From JAKPQD01 sp029572965 (GTDB taxonomy: Bacteria; Bacteroidota; Bacteroidia; Bacteroidales; DTGW01): DNA of 63,191 bases. Each line of letters starts with the position of its first letter. Position 1 is the first letter of the stretch. The notes under the pieces are model-generated. The model worked only from the letters and a program-made list of their open reading frames with translations, was not told the DNA's origin and did not search any database. Position numbers and translations under genes: made by a program. Positions 55,134 to 63,191 of the stretch are shown here, piece by piece. The DNA lies in NCBI GenBank assembly GCA_035374585.1, contig DAOSPF010000012.1:1-63191 (forward strand). The letters are read 5' to 3'.

Positions 55134-56885
55134 TTAATTATTGTTTAATGGCAGTAGTACATTGAACGTACTGCCCTTTTCCGGGATACTTTCTGCCCAT
55201 ATTTGGCCTTTGTGCAATGCAACAAATTCGGCACAAAGCACTAAACCTAAACCTGTACCCCTTTCACTTGCTGTGCCTGATTTTGAAAAACTGGTCTCAA
55301 ATTTAAACAACCGGGATAAATCTTCCTGGCTTAGCCCAACCCCGCAATCTTGAATAGATATCTTGATATTGCCGGTTTCTTCAATGATTTGAAGAAATAC
55401 TTCTGTATGGGTATAAGAATATTTTATTGCATTGGTCATCAGGTTGCGTACTATTGTCTTCAACATTTGACTATCGGCATAAGCTTTTAGACCGGGGCTG
55501 ATGGTTTTCTTTATGGTTATTTTTTTCTGACTGGCAAGCAATTCAATGGTATTTAAGTCATCTTTCAAGGCTTCGGCAACATCAATCCATTCGGGGTTGA
55601 ATCTAACCCCTTGCCTTTGAAAATTGCTCCATTCTAACAGGTTTTGTAAAAGTGTATGTGTGTTTTTGGCTGTTTCATAAAGCATCTCGGCACACTTTCC
55701 TGCATCTTCATAGTTGTTATCAGCAATATCTTGTTGCACCATCTCTGAAAGGTTAATTAGCACATGAAACGGATTGCGCAGGTCATGGGCAATTATCCCC
55801 ATAAATTTATCCTTGGTGGCATTTAACTCTTTTAATTTTTTTGCATTTTCTTTTAAGGCTACTTCGTTGAGCTTACGCTGGGTAATGTCAGATAAGATTA
55901 TGGCCCAACCGGCCAGTCTGTCTTTGTTTTCAAAAACGGGAGTTGTTTTTATCAAAAAATATCGTCGTCCTCCAAAACAATCATTTTCAATATCAGTAGA
56001 ATACTCTTCGTGCCTAAAAGCAATTCGTTTGGTATCCTCGCATTGTTCAAGAATCTTTTCTATGCTTTTCCCAATGCTTTTTTCGTTTAGGTTGTTAAAA
56101 ATTTGTTTTGCGTGATTGTTGAAATTTGTAATCCTAAGCTTTTTATCTACTATTATTACCCCATCTGACATGCTTTCAAAAATAACTTCTAATGCTAATG
56201 GCTCAAAATCAAGCAGCTTAAAACGAAACATGCCTAAAGCCCCCATTATACCTACAATTGAAAATGAAAATGGAATAATATCCATATTACTTTTGTAGTA
56301 TGATGAAAGATAATATATATAGAAACCCCATGGGATAGTAAGTGAAACTATCATCAAAAATGCCCTTACGCGGTTGATGCCAACTTGTTTTATGGCCATC
56401 CATACATATAAAAGAAAACTAAAAAGCAGCGTTAAATTTGAATATACCTGGTGTACCCAATACCAAGGCCCTTTTGTAAAGTTGGCAAATGAAGATGATT
56501 GTGCGGTATTGATGGCCAATTTTGTATAAAAAAGGTGGCCAAAATTACTATTCTGAAGAACTATTGTTGTACAGGAAATTGCAATCATTACCACTATCAT
56601 CCATTTTTTCAGGTACTGATTATAGCCTGTATAATGAAGCGTAAATATGACCAGTACAGAAGGGAATAAAGCAATTCCAACATATTCTACTTTCAACCAA
56701 AAATAGATGTCTTCCAAATTGTCAGAATTGAGTTCCATAACATAACCAAAAGCATACAATGCTATGCATAATAAAATAGACAAATATGCCAATGCCCCTG
56801 GTGACTTGTAATACCTTATAGTGTAAAATGCTATCAGCAGGTTAATGAAAGAGGTAAGCAGCAATATCAGGCTAAGAGGATGCAT
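55134..56885 (-). CDS. 7TM histidine kinase with PAS domain
   Basis: 583 residues. The N-terminal 225 residues form seven or so transmembrane helices of the 7TM-HisK type (for example WLKVEYVGIALFPSVLVIF, motif 'WYWVHQVYSNLTLLF'). A PAS domain follows (about 232-340), then HisKA with His367 (IIAHDLRNPFHVLI) and HATPase_c (NLMTNAIKYS, DCGVGL, RGTGLGL). It should phosphorylate the adjacent response regulator. The gene starts 73 bp after crtI on the same strand and may share its transcript. Confidence 0.9.
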   Translation of the reverse strand: MHPLSLILLLTSFINLLIAFYTIRYYKSPGALAYLSILLCIALYAFGYVMELNSDNLEDIYFWLKVEYVGIALFPSVLVIFTLHYTGYNQYLKKWMIVVMIAISCTTIVLQNSNFGHLFYTKLAINTAQSSSFANFTKGPWYWVHQVYSNLTLLFSFLLYVWMAIKQVGINRVRAFLMIVSLTIPWGFYIYYLSSYYKSNMDIIPFSFSIVGIMGALGMFRFKLLDFEPLALEVIFESMSDGVIIVDKKLRITNFNNHAKQIFNNLNEKSIGKSIEKILEQCEDTKRIAFRHEEYSTDIENDCFGGRRYFLIKTTPVFENKDRLAGWAIILSDITQRKLNEVALKENAKKLKELNATKDKFMGIIAHDLRNPFHVLINLSEMVQQDIADNNYEDAGKCAEMLYETAKNTHTLLQNLLEWSNFQRQGVRFNPEWIDVAEALKDDLNTIELLASQKKITIKKTISPGLKAYADSQMLKTIVRNLMTNAIKYSYTHTEVFLQIIEETGNIKISIQDCGVGLSQEDLSRLFKFETSFSKSGTASERGTGLGLVLCAEFVALHKGQIWAESIPEKGSTFNVLLPLNNN

Positions 56886-56958
56886 AAATATTGGTTTTGG
56901 TCTGTTTCAAAAACAAAATTAATAAATCCTAAGCTACTTTTATAACAGATTTATTGTG

Positions 56959-58425
56959 TTAATTGGCCTCTGTGGCAATAATTTTGGCCGATGCAAGACA
57001 ATGATGTATCCCTCCTCCGGGATGTACACTGCTGCCTGTGAAATATAAATTTTCGGTTTCTCTCGAAATAAAGTTCGGGTGTTTTGTAAAAAATGACCTA
57101 AAACTATTTATGGCCTGGCCAAATAGCGAACCGTTATGTGTATTGTATATATTAGTATAGGTTAATGGAGTTGCTACCTGTTCAAATAGTATATTTTTTG
57201 ATATATTTTCTCCAAATGTTTTTTCAATCTTTGATAACACAATATTTTTAATTTCTTCCGTAACTTTTTTCCAGTTGTGCCCGTGCTTAGCAGGCACACT
57301 AACCATTACTTGCAAGTATTGATAACCTTCAGGATTATTATTGCCAGATAAACCACTAATATCATTGATATATATAGATGGGTCACTGTCAATAGCCTTG
57401 TTTTTAAATAGTGTATCAAATTGTTTTTTGCTATCGCCCGATACTATTATATTATAAAAGTTTAACCCTTCAATTTTCTTGCTTAACCCCCAATAAAATA
57501 TGATGGCCGATGAAGTTAGTTTTTTCTTCATGGCTTTTTTGGCCATCTTTTTATCTTGCATAAGGTCGCGGTAAAAGTGTACTACATCTGTATCAATAAC
57601 AAGAAGGTCTGCAAAGTAAGCATTAGTGGCAGTGTTGATAGATACAATACGCTTATTGCTCTGGAAAACCCGGGTTATTGGGCTGTCAAAATAGAATGTA
57701 ACGCCGGCTTCTATGGCCAAATCATACAAAGCCTTTACAATACTGTACATCCCGTTTTGTACATGATATACCCCCAAATTATAGTTTAAATGCGAAACAT
57801 ATTTGATGGTTGCAACAGATTTATAAGGGTTATTGCCAAATGATGAAGCTGCACTATTAAATATTTCAACAACCTTGCTGTCTAAAAATAATTTGCGGTT
57901 TCTTTTATCCAGTGAAGTAAAAATATCAAGCCTGTAAAACTGCAATAAAGCTTTACGGCAAGGGGCTTTTAAAAAATTTTTGCACAAATACAAAGGGCTA
58001 TATAAAAACAATGGAGATGCAAGCTCCCATAATTTTTGACATTTGTGAAGATATTGGTAAACTTTGTGTTTAGGTACTGATGTTTTGTTGCTTATCTCGT
58101 CTGCAAGTTTTTCAGCATTGCACCATGCATTGATTTGTGTCCCGTCGGGGAAAAAATATAGCCCGCTGCTTTCGGCACGATGGTAGTTGAAATAATTTCT
58201 GGGGTTTTTGTTGTGAAGGACAAATAGTTCGTCCAGCATTTCAGGCATATATAGTTTTGTAGGCCCGGTATCAAAGCGAAAACCATTTTCTTCAGCCTGA
58301 CTAATCCGTCCCCCGGGCATATCGTTTTTTTCAAATACTTTTACTTTATACCCTTTGGCTGCAAGCCTTATAGCCACGGCCATCCCTCCAATACCCGAAC
58401 CAATGATGCAAGCGGTTTTTGTCAT
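56959..58425 (-). CDS. phytoene desaturase-like FAD oxidoreductase (CrtI family)
   Basis: 488 residues from ATG 58425; an ATG at 58434 is only about six bases from the predicted transcript start. FAD-binding GxGxxG (IIGSGIGGMAVAIRLAAKGY) opens the protein, followed by EKNDMPGGRISQ. The C-terminal GSSVHPGGGIHHCLASAKI is the CrtI signature. Members insert double bonds into phytoene or related carotenoids, or act as 3,4-desaturases. No phytoene synthase or other carotenoid gene is in the window, so the exact step cannot be stated. Confidence 0.88.
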   Translation of the reverse strand: MTKTACIIGSGIGGMAVAIRLAAKGYKVKVFEKNDMPGGRISQAEENGFRFDTGPTKLYMPEMLDELFVLHNKNPRNYFNYHRAESSGLYFFPDGTQINAWCNAEKLADEISNKTSVPKHKVYQYLHKCQKLWELASPLFLYSPLYLCKNFLKAPCRKALLQFYRLDIFTSLDKRNRKLFLDSKVVEIFNSAASSFGNNPYKSVATIKYVSHLNYNLGVYHVQNGMYSIVKALYDLAIEAGVTFYFDSPITRVFQSNKRIVSINTATNAYFADLLVIDTDVVHFYRDLMQDKKMAKKAMKKKLTSSAIIFYWGLSKKIEGLNFYNIIVSGDSKKQFDTLFKNKAIDSDPSIYINDISGLSGNNNPEGYQYLQVMVSVPAKHGHNWKKVTEEIKNIVLSKIEKTFGENISKNILFEQVATPLTYTNIYNTHNGSLFGQAINSFRSFFTKHPNFISRETENLYFTGSSVHPGGGIHHCLASAKIIATEAN

Positions 58426-58445
58426 GTTCTTCATTCTAATTGCAA

Positions 58446-58476
58446 CAAATATAGCAAATTAAAAATCCGAAACAAA
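58446..58476 (-). promoter_or_regulatory. consensus Bacteroidota promoter for the crtI-like gene
   Basis: -33 TTTG (58473-58476), exact 19-bp spacer, -7 TATATTTG (58446-58453) on the minus strand. Both boxes are perfect, one of the clearest promoters in the window. Confidence 0.75.
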
Positions 58477-58487
58477 TGCTAACTGTT

Positions 58488-59264
58488 TTATTCTGAAACG
58501 CTTACCCTTAAACCTGCTTTTTCGATAGTTGAAGCAATGGCTTTCAATTGTTTTCCGCTTATTTTTTCTATTGTTTCAACAGGTGTATCTCTTGCTATAG
58601 TATAAATCATAACCAGCTCAGGAGATATGCTCTTCAAAGCATCTGTCCAGGCTATAATTTCAGTATCTGTGGTATTGTCAAATGCTTGTCCATTAAAGCT
58701 TCCTTTGACAAACATAGTTTGAACAACCAGTTTTCCATTGAATTTTTTCAGATTTTCAATAACGTCATTTGCTGTAATAGGTAATTGAGGCTGATTAAGT
58801 ATTTGAAATGTCCTATTTATAGCCGAATCAAGTTTCATTATGTTCAAATCTGCTTTCTTTAAAGCATTTAACACACTTTGCTTGTGCAAAAGCAACGAAT
58901 TGGAAAGTACTGCAATTTTTACTTGTGGAAAGATGTTATTTCTTACAGTGATTACAGCATCTATAACTTCTTCAAATTGAGGGTGCATAGTAGGTTCGCC
59001 GTTGCCTGCAAAAGTAATGGTGTCAACAGGCTCACCTTTACTTTTCATTTCATTGAGGCGCCTTTGCAACAAATTGCTTATTTCACCAACAGTTGGAAGG
59101 TATAAATCTTTTTTGCCTTTTGTATTGAGCCCACATTCGCAGTAAATGCAATTGAAATTGCATACTTTAGCATCTGTCGGCAACAGGTTTACCCCTAATG
59201 AATGGCCTAACCTGCGGCTTTTTACCGGGCCAAAAATGATTTTGTCAAAAAGAAAGGTAGGCAT
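58488..59264 (-). CDS. radical SAM protein, COG0731-like
   Basis: 258 residues. FGPVKSRRLGHSLGVNLLP leads to the CxxxCxxC motif at Cys35, Cys39 and Cys42 (CNFNCIYC), which holds the 4Fe-4S cluster. TFAGNGEPTMHPQF is the following SAM-binding strand. This family (COG0731) is related to wybutosine-synthesis enzymes, but the bacterial members have no settled substrate. Cytosolic. It is divergent in transcription neither from crtI nor EF-P: all three are minus strand, separated by terminators or promoters. Confidence 0.88.
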   Translation of the reverse strand: MPTFLFDKIIFGPVKSRRLGHSLGVNLLPTDAKVCNFNCIYCECGLNTKGKKDLYLPTVGEISNLLQRRLNEMKSKGEPVDTITFAGNGEPTMHPQFEEVIDAVITVRNNIFPQVKIAVLSNSLLLHKQSVLNALKKADLNIMKLDSAINRTFQILNQPQLPITANDVIENLKKFNGKLVVQTMFVKGSFNGQAFDNTTDTEIIAWTDALKSISPELVMIYTIARDTPVETIEKISGKQLKAIASTIEKAGLRVSVSE

Positions 59265-59388
59265 GATTGGGAAGATTTATTAAAGATGTTTATTGAATGT
59301 TATGCAGGTAATGCAAGCATTATCCCCATAAAATTTATTTCATGTAGTTTAAAAGTTCTTTTAACTATTGCAGGTAAAAATAAACAAA

Positions 59389-59418
59389 AAAGCTGCCAGA
59401 GTTTATTCTGACAGCTTT
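59389..59418 (-). terminator. efp terminator
   Basis: AAAGCTG(c)CAG pairs with CTG(a)CAGCTTT; on the minus strand the stem is followed by TTTTTGTTTATTTTT. It lies 25 bp past the efp stop. Confidence 0.8.
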
Positions 59419-59442
59419 GAAATCGAAAATTTTACAAAAATG

Positions 59443-60012
59443 CTATTCTTTGACCCTTTCACAGTAGCTATAGTCGCGAGTATCTATCTTTATCTTTTCT
59501 CCCTGGTTGACAAACAATGGCACATTGATACGTGCTCCTGTTTCAACAGTTGCAGGTTTTAAAGCCGTTGATGATGCAGTGTCGCCTTTTAAGCCTGGCT
59601 CTGTATAAGTAACTTCAAGCACTACAAAAGGAGGCAATTCGCAACTTAGCGGTGTTTCATTATCAGCATCAAAAACTATTTCAACATACTGTCCTTCTTT
59701 CATCAGGTCAGCATTTTCAATCATGTTTTTCGGGATAGATACTTGCTCGTATGTTTCGTTATGCATGAAGGTATATCCATACTCATCACTAAAAAGATAT
59801 GAATGTGGCCTGCGTTCAACATGAGCCAAATCAACTTTTTCGCCAGCAGTAAAAGTGTTTTCAATTATTTTACCGTTGGTAAGGCTTTTGAGCTTTGTAC
59901 GTACAAATGCCCCACCTTTGCCCGGCTTTACATGCTGAAATTGTATAATGGTGTAAATATCGTTGTTGAATAATATACACAAACCATTTTTGAAATCTGC
60001 TGTACTTGCCAT
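59443..60012 (-). CDS. efp: translation elongation factor EF-P
   Basis: 189 residues, normal length. Three beta-barrel domains: KOW-like N domain with the loop HVKPGKGGAF, whose Lys32 sits where E. coli Lys34 is modified; OB domain (EYGYTFMHNETYEQVSI); and the C-terminal signature region DTASSTALKPATVETGARINVPLFVNQGEKIKIDTR. It relieves ribosome stalling at polyproline motifs. No epmA/epmB or earP gene is present here. Its own -7 box and terminator indicate a single-gene transcript. Confidence 0.97.
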   Translation of the reverse strand: MASTADFKNGLCILFNNDIYTIIQFQHVKPGKGGAFVRTKLKSLTNGKIIENTFTAGEKVDLAHVERRPHSYLFSDEYGYTFMHNETYEQVSIPKNMIENADLMKEGQYVEIVFDADNETPLSCELPPFVVLEVTYTEPGLKGDTASSTALKPATVETGARINVPLFVNQGEKIKIDTRDYSYCERVKE

Positions 60013-60046
60013 ATTATCAATGTATTAATTATTAAAAAAAGAGTGG

Positions 60047-60054
60047 CAAAGATA
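60047..60054 (-). promoter_or_regulatory. efp -7 promoter element
   Basis: TATCTTTG on the minus strand, 34 bp upstream of the efp ATG, within TATCTTTGCCACTC, a typical housekeeping promoter sequence in Bacteroidota. A T-rich -33 region lies about 21 bp upstream. Confidence 0.6.
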
Positions 60055-60164
60055 TACTTTTTCATGGAAACTGAAAAAACAGGAATTATATTTTTAAACA
60101 ATGTTGTCCCGTAAAATAAAATAGATACTTATAAATACTGGTAATATTGTTGATTAGAAACTGG

Positions 60165-60263
60165 GCCCCGCCGGGGCTTAATTTTAACGATGTTTAATTT
60201 TACTACAAACAGGTCATCGCTACGCGACTATATAATAGCAGCGCAGCAGCGAACTGTTTGTAG
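60165..60263. repeat. REP-like palindromic element
   Basis: Two structures. GCCCC/GGGGC (60165-60177, loop of three) is strikingly GC-rich for this DNA. Then CTACAAACAG (60203-60212) pairs with CTGTTTGTAG (60254-60263), and inside it TCGCT (60217-60221) with AGCGA (60248-60252), enclosing a GC-rich core. No ORF. It has the form of a REP or small mobile palindrome. The rest of the gap 60013-60426 shows only a small TTGCC/GGCAA hairpin near 60316 and no gene. Confidence 0.55.
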
Positions 60264-60426
60264 GATAACCAAATACACCACATGTTTCAAAGCCACATAG
60301 GGGCAACCAGTTTTTGCCGGGCAACAATGGTTTTTAAAACATATTAATCAATAGTCGTGTAACATCTTGGTATTTTCTGCTTCTTCTAAAATAATTTTTA
60401 ATTCGTAATTGAAAAATCCTTAATTG

Positions 60427-61116
60427 TCATATCATCCCTTCATCTGCAAAACTAAAATAAGCCTTGTCTGTAACTATAAGATGGTCAAAAAGTTTTATAT
60501 CCATCAATGCGCCAGCTTCTTTTACTTTTTTTGTGATATCAATATCTTGCTGGCTGGGCTTTGTATTGCCCGAAGGATGATTGTGGCACATGATTACTGA
60601 GCTGGCTTGTTTTATAATTGCATTGCGAAGTACAATACGCACATCTACAACTGTACCCGACATGCCTCCCTGGCTGATTTTTACCGGCTCAATCATCCTG
60701 TTTGCCCTGTTGAGCAATAGTATCCAAAACTCCTCATAAGGTAAGTCCCTGAGTTTGTTTCCAAAATAAGTATAAACATCATGGCTTGAGGCAAAGGTTT
60801 TTGCCTCTTCGTATGGTTGTACGCTACGCCTTTTGCCAAGCTCAAGAGCTGTATGCACACTGATGGCTTTGGCTTCTCCAATGCCTTTTATCTGCATCAA
60901 CTGGTCAAGGCCCATTTTGGCAAGACGGTCGAGGTTGTTATCTGCCATTTCCAACAATTGACGGGCCAATTCTACTGCCGACATCTCGCGGCTACCGGTA
61001 CTAAAAAGTATTGCTAATAGTTCTGCATTAGACAAAGTGCCTATGCCTTTGCGCATCATCTTTTCACGCGGGCGGTCGTCTTCCGCCCAGTTTTTTATAC
61101 TGTTGTTTGGTTTCAT
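60427..61116 (-). CDS. radC: RadC-family JAB-domain protein
   Basis: 229 residues from ATG 61116 (MKPNNSIKNWAEDDRPREKM), which matches the family start better than the ATG at 61137. An N-terminal helix-hairpin-helix part (LMQIKGIGEAKAISVHTALEL) precedes the JAB/MPN domain with the JAMM metal motif HNHPSGNTKPSQQD. Named for DNA repair, but the biochemical function is unproven; the fold suggests a metalloprotease or nuclease-associated role. Confidence 0.93.
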   Translation of the reverse strand: MKPNNSIKNWAEDDRPREKMMRKGIGTLSNAELLAILFSTGSREMSAVELARQLLEMADNNLDRLAKMGLDQLMQIKGIGEAKAISVHTALELGKRRSVQPYEEAKTFASSHDVYTYFGNKLRDLPYEEFWILLLNRANRMIEPVKISQGGMSGTVVDVRIVLRNAIIKQASSVIMCHNHPSGNTKPSQQDIDITKKVKEAGALMDIKLFDHLIVTDKAYFSFADEGMI

Positions 61117-61259
61117 ATTGGGGGGTAAAAATTTCAATACGATAAATATAATACGATAAGTTAAAATAACAGTGGTAATATATCGTCAGGCAAAATGGTT
61201 TGGCTCCGTTTGATGCCGAAATAAACGGATTATACTTGTAATTTGCAATTGAGAATTAA

Positions 61260-61913
61260 TCAAAGTTCTACCAGCTTGTGGTTTACTGCATAAACGGCCA
61301 GCGCCACCGAATTCTTGGTTTGTGTCTTTTCCAGTAAGCGTGCCCGGTGTGCTTCTATCGTCCGGCTGCTTAAATGCATCAAATCAGCTATTTGTTTATT
61401 GGTCATCCCCTGACAAATATAGGTAAGCAGCTCTTTTTCTTCGTCCGAAAAAGTTTCTTCGGGTTGTTGGTGCCGTTTTTTCTGTATCTCGTTGAAACGT
61501 TTAGAAAGCTTTACAATCAGCTCATCCGAATAGTAGGTATAACCTTCCATAACCCGCTCAATGGCTTTTATAAAGTCGTCACGCAACGAATTCTTCAACA
61601 AATAGCCTTTTACTCCCAAATCTGCCATTTTGATAAGATATTCTTCATCCTCAAATGAGGTAAGTGCTATAATCTTCAATTCGGGGAAAAGTTCGAGGGC
61701 TTTTTCAGTAGCTTCAATGCCGCTCATTTCTTTCATGTTGAGGTCCATAAAAATGATATCTGGCATCGATTCGTTTAACAACTCAAGAAAAACCTTGCCA
61801 TTGGGGGCTTCGCCTATGACTTTTACATTTTTTACCGTATTCAGGATTAACTTTAGCCCTTCCCTGAAAATTTTATGGTCTTCAACAATAAATACTTTTA
61901 TTGGATGGATCAT
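61260..61913 (-). CDS. NarL/FixJ-type response regulator, orphan
   Basis: 217 residues from ATG 61913 (MIHPIKVFIVEDHKIFREGL); the 27 residues upstream in frame are AT-rich and unlike the family. Receiver domain with Asp57 (IIFMDLNMKEMSG) and Lys in GYLLKNS; LuxR-type HTH at about 150-215 (LLTYICQGMTNKQIADLMHLSS). No kinase gene lies next to it. The stand-alone kinases of this window are possible partners. Confidence 0.93.
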   Translation of the reverse strand: MIHPIKVFIVEDHKIFREGLKLILNTVKNVKVIGEAPNGKVFLELLNESMPDIIFMDLNMKEMSGIEATEKALELFPELKIIALTSFEDEEYLIKMADLGVKGYLLKNSLRDDFIKAIERVMEGYTYYSDELIVKLSKRFNEIQKKRHQQPEETFSDEEKELLTYICQGMTNKQIADLMHLSSRTIEAHRARLLEKTQTKNSVALAVYAVNHKLVEL

Positions 61914-62042
61914 TTGTAACTTTTTTTTATTGGCACGAAAAATACAAAAAAAGCAATTGGGGTTCAATATTAAGTTAAACAAAAAAAAGAGCATATTTTA
62001 TCATTGAAGGCTTTAAAAAATCGAACTATGATAATTAAGGCG

Positions 62043-63191
62043 CTATAACCTTAGTTTACAGGCAACAACAATTTCGTTTTTATCAGACCCATCAATAGCA
62101 TATCCTCCCTGGCCTAAAGTAGTACGGTCAAAATAGTGAGTTGATGAATAATGGATTTGAGCATTCATTCTTTTGCTGAGTTTTAATTTTCCTGACACTA
62201 CATAGCGTAATCCCTTCCCATAATAAACTGGAATTGACATGTATGAACCAGCTCCTCTTTCTATTGCATATATTCGGGCATCATAGCTGTCGGTATTGAA
62301 CCAGGCCAGGCGGCCTTGCAGATAAAATCTTTCTTGCATTGGCTTCCAACATATATCCTGCAACATAGCAAATCCAGATTGTTTGCTTTGGCCGTCCTCG
62401 TTGTACCAAACCCATTCTGCCCTGTTGGTAATGCTTATCCATTCATTGGGCGAATATTTTGCTTCTAATCTTGCCCTTTGTGTGGTATAATCTATGATAT
62501 GCTTTACAGGTATTGTGCCTGAACTGTCTTGCATCCCATATTTCGCTGTGTATCTGGCAGACAAGTTAAGCCCATTGTCAAATATCCTTTTTACCTGAAA
62601 ATAATAAGTTGAACTATACGAAGGTTCGCTGGTGCGATATTTTAACCAAGGATAGCTTGTTATATCTGCAAACAAAGAAACAAAGTACTTAGTAAATGGT
62701 TGTATGTCAATTCCGGCATACCATCCATGTTCGTTGACATTCAGCGACTGCTGTCCAAAAGCGTTGGCATAAGGGGCATAGTAACTTTTATCGTAGTAGC
62801 GGTACATGAGCGAGAAGCATATCTCCGAGGCAGGATTTACAGCTATTCCATGAAGCAATGCCAACGAATAGTTTTTAGCCATGGCCGTTTCGCCGTAAAA
62901 GCGGATACGCCGGGTATTTACGCGGTAATAGGTGCTGGCATTGCTGATGCTGTTGCCTGTGAAAGCAAAACGTTTGTAAAAATCATCACTGGCAGGTTTT
63001 ACAGCATCGTATTTTGTTGCAGTACCAAGGGCACCAAGCACTATGTATTCATTTTGCCACAAAATGTTTACTCCGCCTGTACTTTCATGCAGTGCATGCT
63101 TCTTCTCCATATCAGCAGGCAAAGCATGAATGCCAGTATTAATGAAAGAACCAAAGCTTTTTTCGGTATTCAGTGAATCAGTAAGAATTAT
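62043..63191 (-). CDS. outer-membrane barrel protein, N-terminus beyond the window
   Basis: 382 residues visible; the frame is open through 63191 with no start, so the gene is cut by the window edge. The sequence is alternating beta strands (RIRFYGETAMAKNYSLALLH, GWYAGIDIQPFTKYFVSLFA, RFYLQGRLAWFNTDSYDARI) ending NEIVVACKLRL, an outer-membrane barrel. It resembles the C-terminal barrel of Bacteroidota helix-hairpin-helix (ComEA-like) proteins; the helix-hairpin-helix part would lie upstream, outside view. Confidence 0.65.
   Translation of the reverse strand: MILTDSLNTEKSFGSFINTGIHALPADMEKKHALHESTGGVNILWQNEYIVLGALGTATKYDAVKPASDDFYKRFAFTGNSISNASTYYRVNTRRIRFYGETAMAKNYSLALLHGIAVNPASEICFSLMYRYYDKSYYAPYANAFGQQSLNVNEHGWYAGIDIQPFTKYFVSLFADITSYPWLKYRTSEPSYSSTYYFQVKRIFDNGLNLSARYTAKYGMQDSSGTIPVKHIIDYTTQRARLEAKYSPNEWISITNRAEWVWYNEDGQSKQSGFAMLQDICWKPMQERFYLQGRLAWFNTDSYDARIYAIERGAGSYMSIPVYYGKGLRYVVSGKLKLSKRMNAQIHYSSTHYFDRTTLGQGGYAIDGSDKNEIVVACKLRL

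Noticed and set aside
1..63191. rRNA, tRNA, CRISPR, integrase, phage structural or intact transposase genes
   Set aside because: Searched by eye on both strands; none seen. A tRNA of unusual structure could be missed without a covariance search.

Overview
This window looks like chromosomal DNA of an AT-rich, gliding or T9SS-type member of the Bacteroidota. The evidence is family content: a T9SS type A sorting domain (440-2074), a giant protein with a T9SS type B / gliding-associated C-terminus (40675-53361) followed by a PorP/SprF-family protein and a PorE-like OmpA protein, a SusC/SusD pair, and many start regions carrying the Bacteroidota -7 box TAnnTTTG rather than Shine-Dalgarno sites. 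I saw no rRNA, tRNA, CRISPR array, prophage or intact insertion sequence. Layout: 1-6535 holds a secreted T9SS protein, a small membrane protein, a histidine kinase and an M16 peptidase. 6734-9437 is a sugar-nucleotide operon (a WbpD/WlbB-like acetyltransferase, gmd, fcl) closed by a terminator. 9560-10431 holds a frameshifted DUF3795 gene and two tiny membrane proteins. 10536-15331 has a PH-like membrane protein, a DUF5686-type outer-membrane protein and a metallo-beta-lactamase-fold hydrolase. 15328-18906 is a compact accessory block on the minus strand: an apparent five-gene operon (Fic protein, 35-residue ORF, two-helix membrane protein, Vat-like acetyltransferase, LETM1-like protein) joined mostly by ATGA overlaps, next to a HigB/HigA-type toxin-antitoxin pair whose toxin is frameshifted at an A8 run. 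18975-22290 holds a LytTR remnant, a DEAD-box helicase, a thioesterase, DUF3820 and DUF535 genes. 22670-32004 is a SusC-SusD-SusE-like uptake operon facing a propeller-type hybrid sensor kinase that has no DNA-binding domain. 32238-36949 holds a Cys-rich small protein divergent from a possible Fe-S Rrf2 regulator, then a GAF/PAS hybrid kinase. 37124-58476 is the main surface locus: CrtI-like desaturase, 7TM histidine kinase, REC-PAS-LuxR regulator, 48-residue ORF, 4228-residue surface protein, PorP/SprF, PorE-like OmpA, all on the minus strand. 58488-63191 holds a radical SAM protein, EF-P, a palindromic repeat, RadC, a NarL-type regulator and a truncated outer-membrane barrel gene. How it fits together: the strongest regulatory signal is upstream of the giant surface-protein gene. 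A good -7 box has no -33 box, and behind it lie four exact copies of TCTCTAC (GTAGAGA on the coding strand) at spacings 11, 22 and 11 bp, all on one helical phase, running into a 16-bp perfect palindrome. The adjacent kinase/regulator pair is the obvious candidate to act there, which would make this a dedicated two-component switch for one giant T9SS adhesin. The second candidate system is the Fic operon, with three palindromic sites over its own promoter and a winged-helix domain in Fic itself.
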